15,020 nucleotides of DNA from Schlegelella_A sp038258415 (GTDB taxonomy: Bacteria; Pseudomonadota; Gammaproteobacteria; Burkholderiales; Burkholderiaceae_C): NCBI GenBank assembly GCA_038258415.1, contig JBBSPY010000062.1:1-15020 (forward strand), read 5' to 3'. Under the pieces are notes generated by a model. The model was not told the origin of the DNA and made no database searches. It saw only the letters and a program-made list of their open reading frames with translations. The position numbers were made by a program, and so were the translations under genes. Numbering within the stretch: the stretch's first letter is position 1; each line of letters starts with the position of its first letter. Below are positions 1 to 7,221 of the stretch, one piece after another.

Positions 1-758
1 ACGCGTGAAGGCGTCTCCGCCAGGGAGACCAGTTCCGCATCGCTGTAGAGCCTGGGGCCGGACCGGACACCACTCGACTCGGGCGCCGGCAGCGGCCTTG
101 ACGCCGATGCGACGATCAGCCGCGCCAGTTCCTTGCCCGTGACCGGCTCACGACGCACCGTCACGCCCGCGCTGCGGAGCGCGTCTGCGGCCGACTCCGT
201 GCCGAACGAATAGACCACGACGACGTTCGTTGCCGGCAGGTCGGCCCGAAGCGCGAGAACGCGATCGGCCGCCGAGGCGTGGAGTGACGCAACGTGGACG
301 ACGAGCACGTCGACGACATCGCTTCCAGCCACGTGCATTTCCGCGTGATCGAGATCGTCGAACGCGAGCGCCACCGAGGGCCGCAGCCGCCCCTCGAGTT
401 TTTGAGCCAGCGAACGGCCGACGACGAGCACCCGCTGCTCGCTGGCCGGCGGCTCGCGAGTGCCCGACGACAGGCGCACGAGTTCGTCGTGGCGAAGGCG
501 CGCCACGGTGCCGATCGCATGGCCTTCCAGCGTGAGCCGCTTGATCAGCCGCAGGCGCTGGACGTCGAGCATGGAATAGGTCCGCTGCCCCGAGGCCGAC
601 CTAGGTGGCGAGACCACCCCGTAGCGATGCTCCCAGATGCGAAGCGTGGAGGGAGAGAGACCGGACAGTCGCGCTGCCGTCCCGCTGCGCAACTGTGCCT
701 GCGGGCGCGGTTCGCCGGCTTCCCTTGGCTCGCCAGCGCTTCCGGTGCTTTTATTCAT
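1..758 (-). CDS. MerR-family regulator with Rossmann-like sensor domain (3' end cut off)
   Basis: A DNA-binding transcriptional regulator, read leftwards and truncated by the window edge after about 252 codons. The ATG at 758-756 is followed by a Pro/Gly-rich lead. A MerR winged helix then spans about residues 24-92, with the typical run STLRIWEHRYG and the SGQRTYS wing. Residues about 109-215 alternate beta strands (RVLVVG, VDVLVVHV, NVVVVYSFG) with helices, like the Rossmann fold of B12-binding MerR proteins (LitR/CarH type). Near the cut edge, LYSDAELVSLAE resembles a C-terminal segment common in these regulators. The helical bundle that caps B12 in CarH appears absent: the linker after the HTH is only about 17 residues. 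No canonical DxHxxG sits after the first strand. I infer a cobalamin-independent relative. It diverges from the FAD oxidoreductase gene and probably controls it. Confidence 0.8.
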   Translation of the reverse strand, partial: MNKSTGSAGEPREAGEPRPQAQLRSGTAARLSGLSPSTLRIWEHRYGVVSPPRSASGQRTYSMLDVQRLRLIKRLTLEGHAIGTVARLRHDELVRLSSGTREPPASEQRVLVVGRSLAQKLEGRLRPSVALAFDDLDHAEMHVAGSDVVDVLVVHVASLHASAADRVLALRADLPATNVVVVYSFGTESAADALRSAGVTVRREPVTGKELARLIVASASRPLPAPESSGVRSGPRLYSDAELVSLAETPSR

Positions 759-863
759 GGCGGTCCAAGTGTATCGATATTGAAACGCTATTCTCCCATC
801 ATATGGCCGATATAGCTTGTCAAACACGTTTCATTTTCGCGAATCGACTACGATTGCGCTGCC
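759..863. promoter_or_regulatory. Divergent promoter region between MerR regulator and FAD oxidoreductase
   Basis: This 105-base gap is clearly AT-richer than its surroundings and must hold the promoters of both flanking genes. An inverted repeat TGAAACG (781-787) / CGTTTCA (827-833) is centred at about 807, near the middle of the gap. The palindrome TATCGATA lies at 772-779 and CATATG at 800-805. A perfect -35 hexamer TTGACA reads leftwards at 823-818. The best -10-like hexamer after it, TATGAT (803-798), is only 14 bases away, so the promoter assignment is weak. No clear sigma-70 pair is visible rightwards. MerR-type regulators bind dyads between promoter elements, so these repeats are reasonable operator candidates. 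Confidence 0.5.
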
Positions 864-2033
864 ATGCAGACCTCCACCGCCTTTTCGTCAACGGAACGCG
901 AATCGCATCACCAGCCGATCCGGGTCGCCGTGATCGGTGCGGGGATGGCCGGCGCATCGTGCAGCCGCGGCCTCGGGTACGCCGACGCCAACGTGACGGT
1001 CTTCGAGCGGTCACGCGACGTCGGCGGCCGCATGGCCACGCGCCGCGCCGCCTGGACAGACGATGCCGGCACCGCGCAGTCGGTCACTTTCGATCACGGC
1101 GCGCAATGCTTCGTGGCCGTGCGGCCTCGGTTTCGTGCCCTCATGGCGCGAGCGGTGGCCGAGGGTCACGCCGCCCGATGGGAGCCGACCGTTCACGCCT
1201 CGCGGTCTGCCGGATGCGACGCATGTTTCGTTCCAACCCCTGGGGCGCAGGCCATCTGCGGCCACCTGTTGGCGGGCGCGACCGTGCATCTGGATCGCAA
1301 TGTCAGGCGCCTGCAGCGTGCATCCGACGGCGCGTGGTACGTGGCGTCCGACGGCGCGCCGCTAGCCGGGCCGTTCCAGCACGTGGCCCTGGCCGTGCCG
1401 CCCGCCCAGGCCGCCGTGCTGCTCGCTGGACACCAGGACGCCTGGGCCACGGCGCTGATGGGCAAGCGCATGGAAGCCTGCTGGACCTTGATGGCCGTGA
1501 CCGACGATGTCGACTGGTCGTGGGACGCGGCAGAGCCCGACCGCGGACCGCTCGCCTGGGTGGGGCGAAACGACCGCGTGCCCACGCGCGCCGCGCCGCA
1601 CGGCCTGGCGGTCTGGACCGCTCATGCGACCGCCGAGTGGAGCGCCGGCCGATCGGACGCCGAAGCCGGCGCCGTCAGCCTCGAGCTTCAGGCCGCTCTG
1701 CGGGCCCAGTTGCCGAGGACCGGCCGCAGCGGCCGGCCCTGGCGCTGGCATCACACCGGCGTGCAGCGCTGGAGCCATGCGGGCCCCGTGCTGGATTGCG
1801 ACGACAGCTTCGACGAAGGCGACGCCTGGTGGGACGAGCGCCTGGGCCTCGGCGTCTGCGGCGACTGGCTCGGCGGCGCCGGCGTCGAGGCTGCGTGGCA
1901 TTCCGGCGACGTGCTCGCCGACGCCATGGCCGCATCGTTCGAGAGGACAGGCGCGACCCCGCCGACTCCTGCCGTCCTTCACGCGCCCTCATCGAGCGTC
2001 TTGTCGGCCGACGACCGCCTCGTCACAGGCTGA
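864..2033 (+). CDS. Renalase-like NAD(P)/FAD-dependent oxidoreductase
   Basis: A soluble flavoprotein of 389 residues. A short polar lead is followed by an FAD-binding Rossmann motif, VAVIGAGMAGAS (about 21-32), with the ribose-binding acid in VTVFERS (E48). The GGRMATR motif (54-60) and DHGAQCF (77-83) are typical of the amine-oxidase-like renalase family. A C-terminal flavin-contact segment, GVCGDWLGGAGVEAAW, starts near residue 331. Human renalase oxidises off-isomers of NAD(P)H; substrates of bacterial relatives are mostly unknown, so only the fold and cofactor are secure. It is the first gene of a rightward group with two fasciclin genes, 90 bases before the first of them. Relatives often sit beside MerR/LitR-type regulators and photolyases, suggesting a stress or light-response role. 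No strong Shine-Dalgarno is seen before the ATG. Confidence 0.85.
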   Translation: MQTSTAFSSTERESHHQPIRVAVIGAGMAGASCSRGLGYADANVTVFERSRDVGGRMATRRAAWTDDAGTAQSVTFDHGAQCFVAVRPRFRALMARAVAEGHAARWEPTVHASRSAGCDACFVPTPGAQAICGHLLAGATVHLDRNVRRLQRASDGAWYVASDGAPLAGPFQHVALAVPPAQAAVLLAGHQDAWATALMGKRMEACWTLMAVTDDVDWSWDAAEPDRGPLAWVGRNDRVPTRAAPHGLAVWTAHATAEWSAGRSDAEAGAVSLELQAALRAQLPRTGRSGRPWRWHHTGVQRWSHAGPVLDCDDSFDEGDAWWDERLGLGVCGDWLGGAGVEAAWHSGDVLADAMAASFERTGATPPTPAVLHAPSSSVLSADDRLVTG

Positions 2034-2079
2034 GTCGGCTCTTTTTCTCTCGCCGGTTCGGATGTTCCGGACTCCATCT

Positions 2080-2098
2080 CATTCAACCGCCATTCAAC
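2080..2098. repeat. Direct repeat CATTCAAC x2 upstream of the first fasciclin gene
   Basis: The octamer CATTCAAC occurs at 2080-2087 and again at 2091-2098, an 11-base step that puts both copies on the same face of the helix. It lies 26 bases before the fasciclin ATG, inside the 90-base gap after the oxidoreductase. That gap also contains a T-run (2042-2046). Two in-phase copies so close to a start suggest a regulator site or internal promoter control, but chance similarity is possible. Confidence 0.35.
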
Positions 2099-2123
2099 TT
2101 TTCCATCACTCAGAAAGCAAACC

Positions 2124-2534
2124 ATGCACGACATCATCGACACGGCCGTCGCAGCCGGAAGTTTCAATACCCTCGCCGCCGCGCTCACGGCAGCCAAGCT
2201 CGTGGACACGCTCAAGGGTGCCGGTCCGTTCACCGTCTTCGCCCCCACCGACGAAGCCTTCGCCAAGCTGCCAGATGGCACGGTCGAGAGCCTCCTCAAA
2301 GACATCCCGAAGCTCACCTCGATCCTCACGTACCACGTGGTCCCCGGCCTCGTGAAGGCTTCCGACGTGATGGGCATGGACGGTCAGACGGCGAAAACCG
2401 TCAACGGCGCAGCACTGGCAATCACCACGAAAGACGGCGTCAGGCTCAACGGCTCGGCAAACGTCGTCAAGACAGACATCGAATGCACCAACGGAATCAT
2501 CCACGTGATCGATTCGGTTCTGCTCCCCGCCTGA
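2124..2534 (+). CDS. Fasciclin (FAS1) domain protein without signal peptide
   Basis: A single FAS1 domain fills all 136 residues. The family landmarks are clear: IIDTAVAAGSFNTLAAAL at the start, the H1 block GPFTVFAPTDEAF (about 34-46), the YHVVPG block near 69-74, and the H2-like end GIIHVIDSVLLP. FAS1 domains act in adhesion or matrix/surface binding and most bacterial ones are secreted. This one begins directly with the domain. No in-frame ATG, GTG or TTG lies just upstream in the gap to supply a signal peptide, so it is predicted to be cytoplasmic. It is closely similar to the next gene along its whole length, which indicates tandem duplication. A weak purine stretch (AGAAAG, 2112-2117) is the only ribosome-site candidate. 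Confidence 0.92.
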   Translation: MHDIIDTAVAAGSFNTLAAALTAAKLVDTLKGAGPFTVFAPTDEAFAKLPDGTVESLLKDIPKLTSILTYHVVPGLVKASDVMGMDGQTAKTVNGAALAITTKDGVRLNGSANVVKTDIECTNGIIHVIDSVLLPA

Positions 2535-2544
2535 CCCCTCCACT

Positions 2545-2551
2545 GAAAGGA
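2545..2551 (+). promoter_or_regulatory. Ribosome binding site of the secreted fasciclin gene
   Basis: GAAAGGA ends 6 bases before the ATG at 2558. It fixes this start, which matters because the reading frame stays open far upstream through the preceding genes. Confidence 0.75.
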
Positions 2552-2557
2552 CATCCC

Positions 2558-3010
2558 ATGAAGAAGCTTCTCATCGCCGGCGCCATCGCGCTGGCTGCTG
2601 CCTCGGCCCAAGCCAAGGACATCGTCGACACCGCCGTCGCCGCAGGCAATTTCAAGACACTGGTCACCGCGTTGAAAGCGGCCGGCCTCGTTGACACCCT
2701 GAAGGGCAAGGGCCCGTTCACCGTGTTCGCGCCGACCGACGCGGCATTCGCCAAGGTTCCGAAAGCGGATCTCGACGCGCTGCTCAAGGACAAGGCCAAG
2801 CTGACCTCGGTGCTCACGTATCACGTCGTGCCGGGCAAGGTTCTCTCGAAGGACATCAAGCCGGGCGAGGTCAAGACGGTGCAGGGGAGCGAACTGACGA
2901 TCGCCACGGCCGGCGGCGTCACGGTCGACGGGGCGAAGGTCGTCGCGGCCGACGTCGAGGCCGACAACGGCGTCATCCACGTGGTCGACTCGGTGCTGCT
3001 GCCCAAGTAG
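2558..3010 (+). CDS. Secreted fasciclin (FAS1) domain protein
   Basis: A 150-residue protein with a classical Sec signal peptide (MKKLLIAGAIALAAASAQA, predicted cleavage after residue 19) followed by one FAS1 domain. It carries the H1 block GPFTVFAPTDAAF, the YHVVPGKV block and the terminal GVIHVVDSVLLPK. It should act in the periplasm or outside the cell, as an adhesion or matrix-binding module; the ligand is unknown. The gene follows its paralogue by 23 bases with a good ribosome site between them, so the two are probably co-transcribed. The domain differs from its neighbour mainly in the middle: it lacks the MGMDGQT stretch and uses IKPGEVKTVQG. The same frame is open upstream to about 605, but the signal peptide and ribosome site settle the start. 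Confidence 0.93.
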   Translation: MKKLLIAGAIALAAASAQAKDIVDTAVAAGNFKTLVTALKAAGLVDTLKGKGPFTVFAPTDAAFAKVPKADLDALLKDKAKLTSVLTYHVVPGKVLSKDIKPGEVKTVQGSELTIATAGGVTVDGAKVVAADVEADNGVIHVVDSVLLPK

Positions 3011-3046
3011 CTCGGCACCCAATCGTCAGCGCCGACGCGGCCGCCG

Positions 3047-3091
3047 CACCGGCCGCTGCGGCCCGGTGGCACGAACCGCTGCAGCGGTTCG
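3047..3091. terminator. Double hairpin between convergent genes, candidate bidirectional terminator
   Basis: Two hairpins stand back to back between the secreted fasciclin stop (3010) and the hydrolase stop (3131). The first (3047-3068) pairs CACCGG-CCGC with GCGGCCCGGTG, with one bulged base. The second (3072-3091) is a perfect 20-base palindrome, CGAACCGC-TGCA-GCGGTTCG. No T-run follows on either strand, as is common in very GC-rich genomes, so termination is inferred from position and symmetry. Confidence 0.5.
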
Positions 3092-3130
3092 GTCTGCAGC
3101 GATCGGCCAGCGTGAAAGCGACCTCGGCGC

Positions 3131-4105
3131 CTAGACAGCCGGCAACTTCATCTGCTCGAGGACCGCGCGGCCGAGCACGCCGTATGGATTGGCCAGCGTC
3201 TCGATGACCTCGAAGTGGTTGTAGCCCTCGGCGATCAGAAGCTGAACCTGCTTGCCGGCTGCCTGCACGGTACCGGCGAACTCCCGCGCGCGGCGCTGAA
3301 GCCAGGCGGTTTCCAGCGACCCGCACGCCACGACCATGGGGGCATCGAGGCGGTCGAGCTGGCGCTCGACGCTCATCGCCTGTTCGACGTCGTCGGAAAT
3401 CTTCAGCCGTGCGCCGGCGGAAGACAGGCGCAACACCTTGAGGCCGTAGTCTGCGCTGCAGCACAGTCCGCCCTTGAGCGTATCGGCGGGCAGACCGAAC
3501 TGTCCGCGCCAGTCGGTCACGAGAAGCAGCGCCGCCAGATGGCCGCCCGAAGAATGCCCGGTGACGTAGATCCTGTCGGGATCACCCCCGAAGCTGCGAG
3601 CGTTGCCATGCACCCAGGCGACGGCGCGCCGCACCTGATCGCGCAGCGGCAGCGGGCTGCCGTCGAAATCGCTGGCGCGTCCGAAGTCAGGCACCACGAA
3701 ATGCGCGCCGGCGCGCACGAACATTTCTGCTGGAAAACCGAACCCCCGGGCCGAGCCCAGGTTGAAGCCGCCGCCGTGGATGAAGACATTGATCGGCGCG
3801 CCCGGCTTCGACGTCGTGTAGACGTCGAGCGCCTCCATCGGCGCGGATCCGTAGGCGAAGCGCTTCGGCTCACCGAGCCGGGCGCGCACGGCGTCGCTGT
3901 TGGTGGCCCAGCGCCGCGTGACGAGCGGCAGGTTCGGCGATGCCTTCACGACATCGAAGGCGTCGTCGAGATCGGACTGGTCCATGTCGAGCCAAACCTT
4001 CGGGCCTCGGGGGCGAACAGCGGCTGGCTGACCGCGTGATCCCCCGCTGGCGAGCAAAGACGCGCCTGCAGCGAGCACGGAGCGACGGTCAAGAGTGGGT
4101 GCCAT
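3131..4105 (-). CDS. Tat-exported alpha/beta hydrolase, kynurenine-formamidase-like esterase
   Basis: A serine hydrolase of 324 residues. The start at 4105 is supported by GGAG (4114-4111) five bases upstream. The N-terminus has a twin-arginine type signal (DRRSVLAAGASLLAS), predicting export of the folded enzyme to the periplasm. The mature part opens with a segment like the amino terminus of formamidase/carboxylesterase relatives (MDQSDLDDAF). It then shows the oxyanion-hole HGGG (110-113), the nucleophile elbow GHSSGG (Ser185) and a late NHFEVI (His297). An acidic residue in the GSLET segment near 264 may complete the triad. The substrate cannot be read from sequence: cytosolic kynurenine formamidases are the nearest well-known group, but export argues for another ester. 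It diverges from a membrane-bound regulator whose start is 58 bases away, a possible regulator-target pair. Confidence 0.85.
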   Translation of the reverse strand: MAPTLDRRSVLAAGASLLASGGSRGQPAAVRPRGPKVWLDMDQSDLDDAFDVVKASPNLPLVTRRWATNSDAVRARLGEPKRFAYGSAPMEALDVYTTSKPGAPINVFIHGGGFNLGSARGFGFPAEMFVRAGAHFVVPDFGRASDFDGSPLPLRDQVRRAVAWVHGNARSFGGDPDRIYVTGHSSGGHLAALLLVTDWRGQFGLPADTLKGGLCCSADYGLKVLRLSSAGARLKISDDVEQAMSVERQLDRLDAPMVVACGSLETAWLQRRAREFAGTVQAAGKQVQLLIAEGYNHFEVIETLANPYGVLGRAVLEQMKLPAV

Positions 4106-4163
4106 GGCAGCTCCGCGAGTGGATCGAGCCGCTACGATAGAAAGCGAGCCACCGCGCGTCCCG
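4106..4163. promoter_or_regulatory. Short divergent intergenic region
   Basis: These 58 bases separate the hydrolase start (leftward) from the chosen start of the winged-helix regulator (rightward), so they should contain at least part of both promoters. The leftward ribosome site GGAG lies at 4114-4111. I see no convincing -35/-10 pair and no long dyad. The regulator frame is open back to ATGs at 4104 and 4095, which would overlap the divergent gene. Confidence 0.4.
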
Positions 4164-5843
4164 ATGAAGTCCGCAAACCTCGCCGAAGCTTTACCGAAAG
4201 ACGAGCCGACCTTGCGTTTCGGACGCTTCGAGCTCGATCCCCGGCGCGGCACCCTGCACGCTGGCGGGCGCGAAATCTCGCTCCGGCCGAAGACCTTCGC
4301 TCTGTTGCTCCATCTTGCGTCGCGTCCGGGGCAGCTCATCGCAAAGTCGGACCTGATGGATGCGGTCTGGCCGGGCGTCGTGGTGGGTGACGATTCGCTG
4401 ACCCAGTGCGTCGGCGAGCTCCGCAGCGCGCTCGGCGAGCCCGGGCTCGTCAAGACAGTGCCTCGGCGCGGCTACCGGCTCGACCTGCCGGAGTCGGCCG
4501 CGATCAACATGGAAGGAGACCGGGCACCCCGTCGCCATCGACATCCCGCGGCCCTCGCCGCGGCCGTGGTGCTGCCGCTTGTCTTGCTCGGTGCCGTGAT
4601 CTGGTGGCGTTCGACGGCTCCGCCGGTGCATCTGGACCAAGCCATCGCAGCGCAGCGCGCGATCGCGATCCTGCCATTCAAGGACGTGGGCGATGCACCC
4701 TCGTCAGGGTACGCGGCGGCGGTAACCGAAGATGTCGCCATCGCGGTCGCCCGGCTGCCCGACGTCCTTGTCTTTGCGCCGAACTCGATCGCCGCGGCGG
4801 TGAGCGCCGAAGGCGATGCCATGACCGCCGCGCACGCACTCGGCGCGACCCACTTTCTGACCGGCAGCGCCGAGCGCCGTGGCAACACGACGCTGATTCG
4901 CGCCGAGTTGCACCGCGTCGGCGACGGCGCGCTGCTTTGGAGCGAACGATTCGAGTATCCGGGCGCAGCGCCGTGGACCTGGCAGCGTGACGCCACGCAG
5001 CGGATCGCGCAGTCGCTCGATGTCCGTCTGCGCGACGTGCCGCACGCCGCCGCGGGTCCGCGGCCGCACGATGCTGTTGCAGCGGTGCAGAAGGGCATTC
5101 AGCTCGTCATCCGGGCGCACAGCCTCGACGACGTGCTGCGCGCTCGCGCATTGCTCGAGTCGGCGCTCGCCACCGACCCGGACTCGGTGGTCGCACTGAC
5201 CTTCTGGGCCTTCACGCACACGCAACCGGTGATGCGCCGCTGGAGCGAATACAGCCAGCGCGAGAACCTGGCCGCGGCGAAGGCCCTCGATCGCGCCCTT
5301 GCCCTGCAGCCTGACTACTGGCCCGCGCATTTCCATCGCAGTTTCGTGCTGTACCTGGACGGCGACGTCGACGCCGCCGCCCGGGAATGCGAGGCCGTGC
5401 TGGCGCTGTGGCCCAACGAACCTCATGCCTTGCAACGGCTCGGCTTCTACCGCCTGTTGCAGGGCCGCGTCGACGAGGTCGCCGCGCCCGTGAAGCTGGC
5501 CATGCGACTCAATCCACTGGAGCCGACGCAGGTCGCGAGCGGGCACTTCTACCTGGGAATGGCACTGTTCCACCAGCACCGCGACGAAGAAGCCTACGAC
5601 GAACTGCGCCAGGCGACGGCGGCGAATCCCGCCCTCGCGCTGCCACGTCTGTGGATGGCGTCGATCGACGCGCTGGCGGGACGAGACACCGCTGCACGCG
5701 ACAACCTGCAGGCATTCCTGAAGATCCTTCCCGACACGCGCGCCGAGAAGCTGCTGCTGCGCGACGTGTCGACGAGCGCCGCCTATGTCACCGGGCAGCA
5801 GCGCTTCTACGCCGGCGCCCGCAGGGCCGGTCTACCGGCCTGA
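4164..5843 (+). CDS. CadC-like membrane-anchored winged-helix regulator with TolB-like and TPR region
   Basis: A 559-residue one-component regulator. Residues about 17-107 form an OmpR/CadC-type winged helix: RFGRFELDPRRGTL, then LRPKTFALLLHLASRPGQLI, then VGDDSLTQCVGELRSALGE ending in VPRRGYRL. A basic stretch (RRHRH) leads into one membrane helix at about 128-148. The rest should be periplasmic: a TolB-N/FlgO-like domain opening with AIAILPFKDVG (about 166-262) and then TPR-like helical repeats (about 305-530). No phosphoacceptor receiver domain is present. By analogy with CadC and ToxR, a periplasmic signal would be passed directly to DNA. I chose 4164 because the earlier ATGs at 4095 and 4104 overlap the divergent hydrolase start; no ribosome site is clean for any of them. 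The hydrolase is the obvious candidate target. Confidence 0.85.
   Translation: MKSANLAEALPKDEPTLRFGRFELDPRRGTLHAGGREISLRPKTFALLLHLASRPGQLIAKSDLMDAVWPGVVVGDDSLTQCVGELRSALGEPGLVKTVPRRGYRLDLPESAAINMEGDRAPRRHRHPAALAAAVVLPLVLLGAVIWWRSTAPPVHLDQAIAAQRAIAILPFKDVGDAPSSGYAAAVTEDVAIAVARLPDVLVFAPNSIAAAVSAEGDAMTAAHALGATHFLTGSAERRGNTTLIRAELHRVGDGALLWSERFEYPGAAPWTWQRDATQRIAQSLDVRLRDVPHAAAGPRPHDAVAAVQKGIQLVIRAHSLDDVLRARALLESALATDPDSVVALTFWAFTHTQPVMRRWSEYSQRENLAAAKALDRALALQPDYWPAHFHRSFVLYLDGDVDAAARECEAVLALWPNEPHALQRLGFYRLLQGRVDEVAAPVKLAMRLNPLEPTQVASGHFYLGMALFHQHRDEEAYDELRQATAANPALALPRLWMASIDALAGRDTAARDNLQAFLKILPDTRAEKLLLRDVSTSAAYVTGQQRFYAGARRAGLPA
5825..5840 (+). terminator. Hairpin overlapping the end of the winged-helix regulator gene
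   Basis: GGCCGG-TCTA-CCGGCC forms a perfect 6-base stem just before the TGA stop at 5841. The convergent permease gene ends 40 bases further on, so a terminator is expected here. There is no T-run, and the stem lies within coding sequence, so this is only a candidate. Confidence 0.3.
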
Positions 5844-5883
5844 CCGCGGGTGGGCGCCGGGTGGCTCGGCCTCGCGCCGCCCC

Positions 5884-7095
5884 TCATTCGGCCGGCAATC
5901 CGAGCACGGTCGCCGCCAGCATCAACAACGTCAGCAGGCCGAAACCGGCCATGCGAAGCGTCGCGCCGCTGGCGCGTGCAAACCAGGTCGCCAGCGCGCA
6001 TTGAAGTGCGTAGTACAGCGCGAAGGCGCGCGAGGCATAGCTGATGATCTCGTAGATGTTGGCGGCCCACGTCAGCAGCAGAGCCAGCACCGCGAGGCCG
6101 ACATAGGCCATACGCGAGCGCACCCGGCCGCCGCTCATCTCCTGCACCAGGCCGCCACAGCCGTTGGTGTCGGCCACCGCGGCGCTGAACTGAGCGGCCA
6201 GCGCGGCCACCACCAGCAGCAGCGGCAGCAGGCTGGCAATCGGGGCGGTCATCCCGATGACCGCGGTCTCCTTCAGTGGCACGTTGGCGGCGTCGAAGTC
6301 AAGCCCGGCGAAGCCGATGTAGACAAGGTAGATCGCCGCCGACAGCCACTGCGCGTAGCGCATGGTGCGAATGCGTGTCTCCGCGTCATAGCCTTCGCGC
6401 AGGTATCGCGAGGTCTCGAAGCCTTGCACCGTGATGATCAGCCCGAAGGCCAGGCGCAGCGAATTCCAGTCGAAGTGCCCGGTCGTCGCCGGCAGTGCGT
6501 CGTGCCGCCACAGGCCCCAGGTGTACAGCCCCATGCCGCCCAGCAAGCCAGCGATGACCGCCAGCTTCACGGCCACCGACACCGACTCGGCCCGCTCCAG
6601 ACCTGCCAGACCGCGCGTCCAGCCGAGCGCTGCGATGCCCACGATCACGCAACTGCTGAGCGCCTGCGCCGCCCATCGGGCGTCGGGCAGCACCATGCTG
6701 AGCGCGAAGGCGCCGAACAGGTTCAGGTAGTAGCACACCGAGATCACGTAGGCGAAGGCCAGCGCCCATTGCGAGACGCGCTCCAGAGCGGCCGCTGGCC
6801 CCGGTAGATCGGAAGTGGCGAGCGTCGGCGCGCCGCCGGCCGACAGCGCGCGGATGTTGAAGCGGATGGCCGAGCCGATCAGGTAGGAGACCCCGCACAG
6901 GCCAGCCATCACCCACACCGCCCGTTGGCCGAACTCGCGAACCAGCAGCGGAGCCAGCACCAGGAAGCCGCTGCCGATGATGGAGGCCAGGGGCGTGACG
7001 GTGGCGCGCCAGTCGCGCGAGTGCCGCACGCGCGGAAGGCACAGCACGGCCGCCGCCAGGCCCACCAGCACCAGCACCAGCACATTGGCGGTCAT
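5884..7095 (-). CDS. APC-superfamily-like membrane permease
   Basis: A hydrophobic protein of 403 residues with about 12 predicted membrane helices (around 1-20, 34-51, 58-79, 110-134, 141-158, 175-193, 212-226, 248-266, 285-309, 329-346, 349-371 and 382-400). The second helix contains IIGSGFLVLAPLL, reminiscent of the unwound substrate-binding GSG motif in the first core helix of amino acid/polyamine/organocation transporters. NGCGGLVQEMSGGR in a late loop and GFETSRYLREGY in the middle are conspicuous but I cannot link them to a named subfamily. No binding-protein or ATPase gene is nearby, so a secondary transporter is likely. It diverges from a base/nucleoside deaminase, which suggests but does not prove a nitrogenous substrate. 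It converges with the regulator gene 40 bases away. Confidence 0.7.
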   Translation of the reverse strand: MTANVLVLVLVGLAAAVLCLPRVRHSRDWRATVTPLASIIGSGFLVLAPLLVREFGQRAVWVMAGLCGVSYLIGSAIRFNIRALSAGGAPTLATSDLPGPAAALERVSQWALAFAYVISVCYYLNLFGAFALSMVLPDARWAAQALSSCVIVGIAALGWTRGLAGLERAESVSVAVKLAVIAGLLGGMGLYTWGLWRHDALPATTGHFDWNSLRLAFGLIITVQGFETSRYLREGYDAETRIRTMRYAQWLSAAIYLVYIGFAGLDFDAANVPLKETAVIGMTAPIASLLPLLLVVAALAAQFSAAVADTNGCGGLVQEMSGGRVRSRMAYVGLAVLALLLTWAANIYEIISYASRAFALYYALQCALATWFARASGATLRMAGFGLLTLLMLAATVLGLPAE

Positions 7096-7221
7096 CTAGG
7101 CGTGAGACGGCGCCGGGGCATGCCCACGAGGCTATCAGCCCCGTTGCATCCGCCCATCAAGACGGCGGCAAACATCCTGCGCCGCCAACCTTGATCCGGG
7201 ACACCGAAGACAGAATGCGGC
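7096..7221. promoter_or_regulatory. Divergent intergenic region between permease and deaminase
   Basis: This 126-base gap separates two divergent starts and should carry both promoters. I find no convincing sigma-70 pair, strong dyad or riboswitch-like structure. A short GC-rich inverted motif GGCGCC (7111-7116) is not distinctive in this genome. Confidence 0.3.

Noticed and set aside
324..341. An ExHxxG string (EMHVAG, residues 140-145) in the MerR protein that looks like the DxHxxG cobalamin-binding motif.
   Set aside because: In B12 domains the motif follows the first beta strand. Here it comes after the second strand and the capping helical bundle is missing, so it is probably chance.
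605..3010. An 801-codon open frame on the plus strand spanning the MerR promoter, the oxidoreductase and both fasciclin genes.
   Set aside because: Only its last 150 codons make sense (the secreted fasciclin). The rest is Arg/Pro/Ala-rich out-of-frame sequence over genes with clear domains, and a ribosome site sits before 2558. Long stop-free frames are expected at this GC content.
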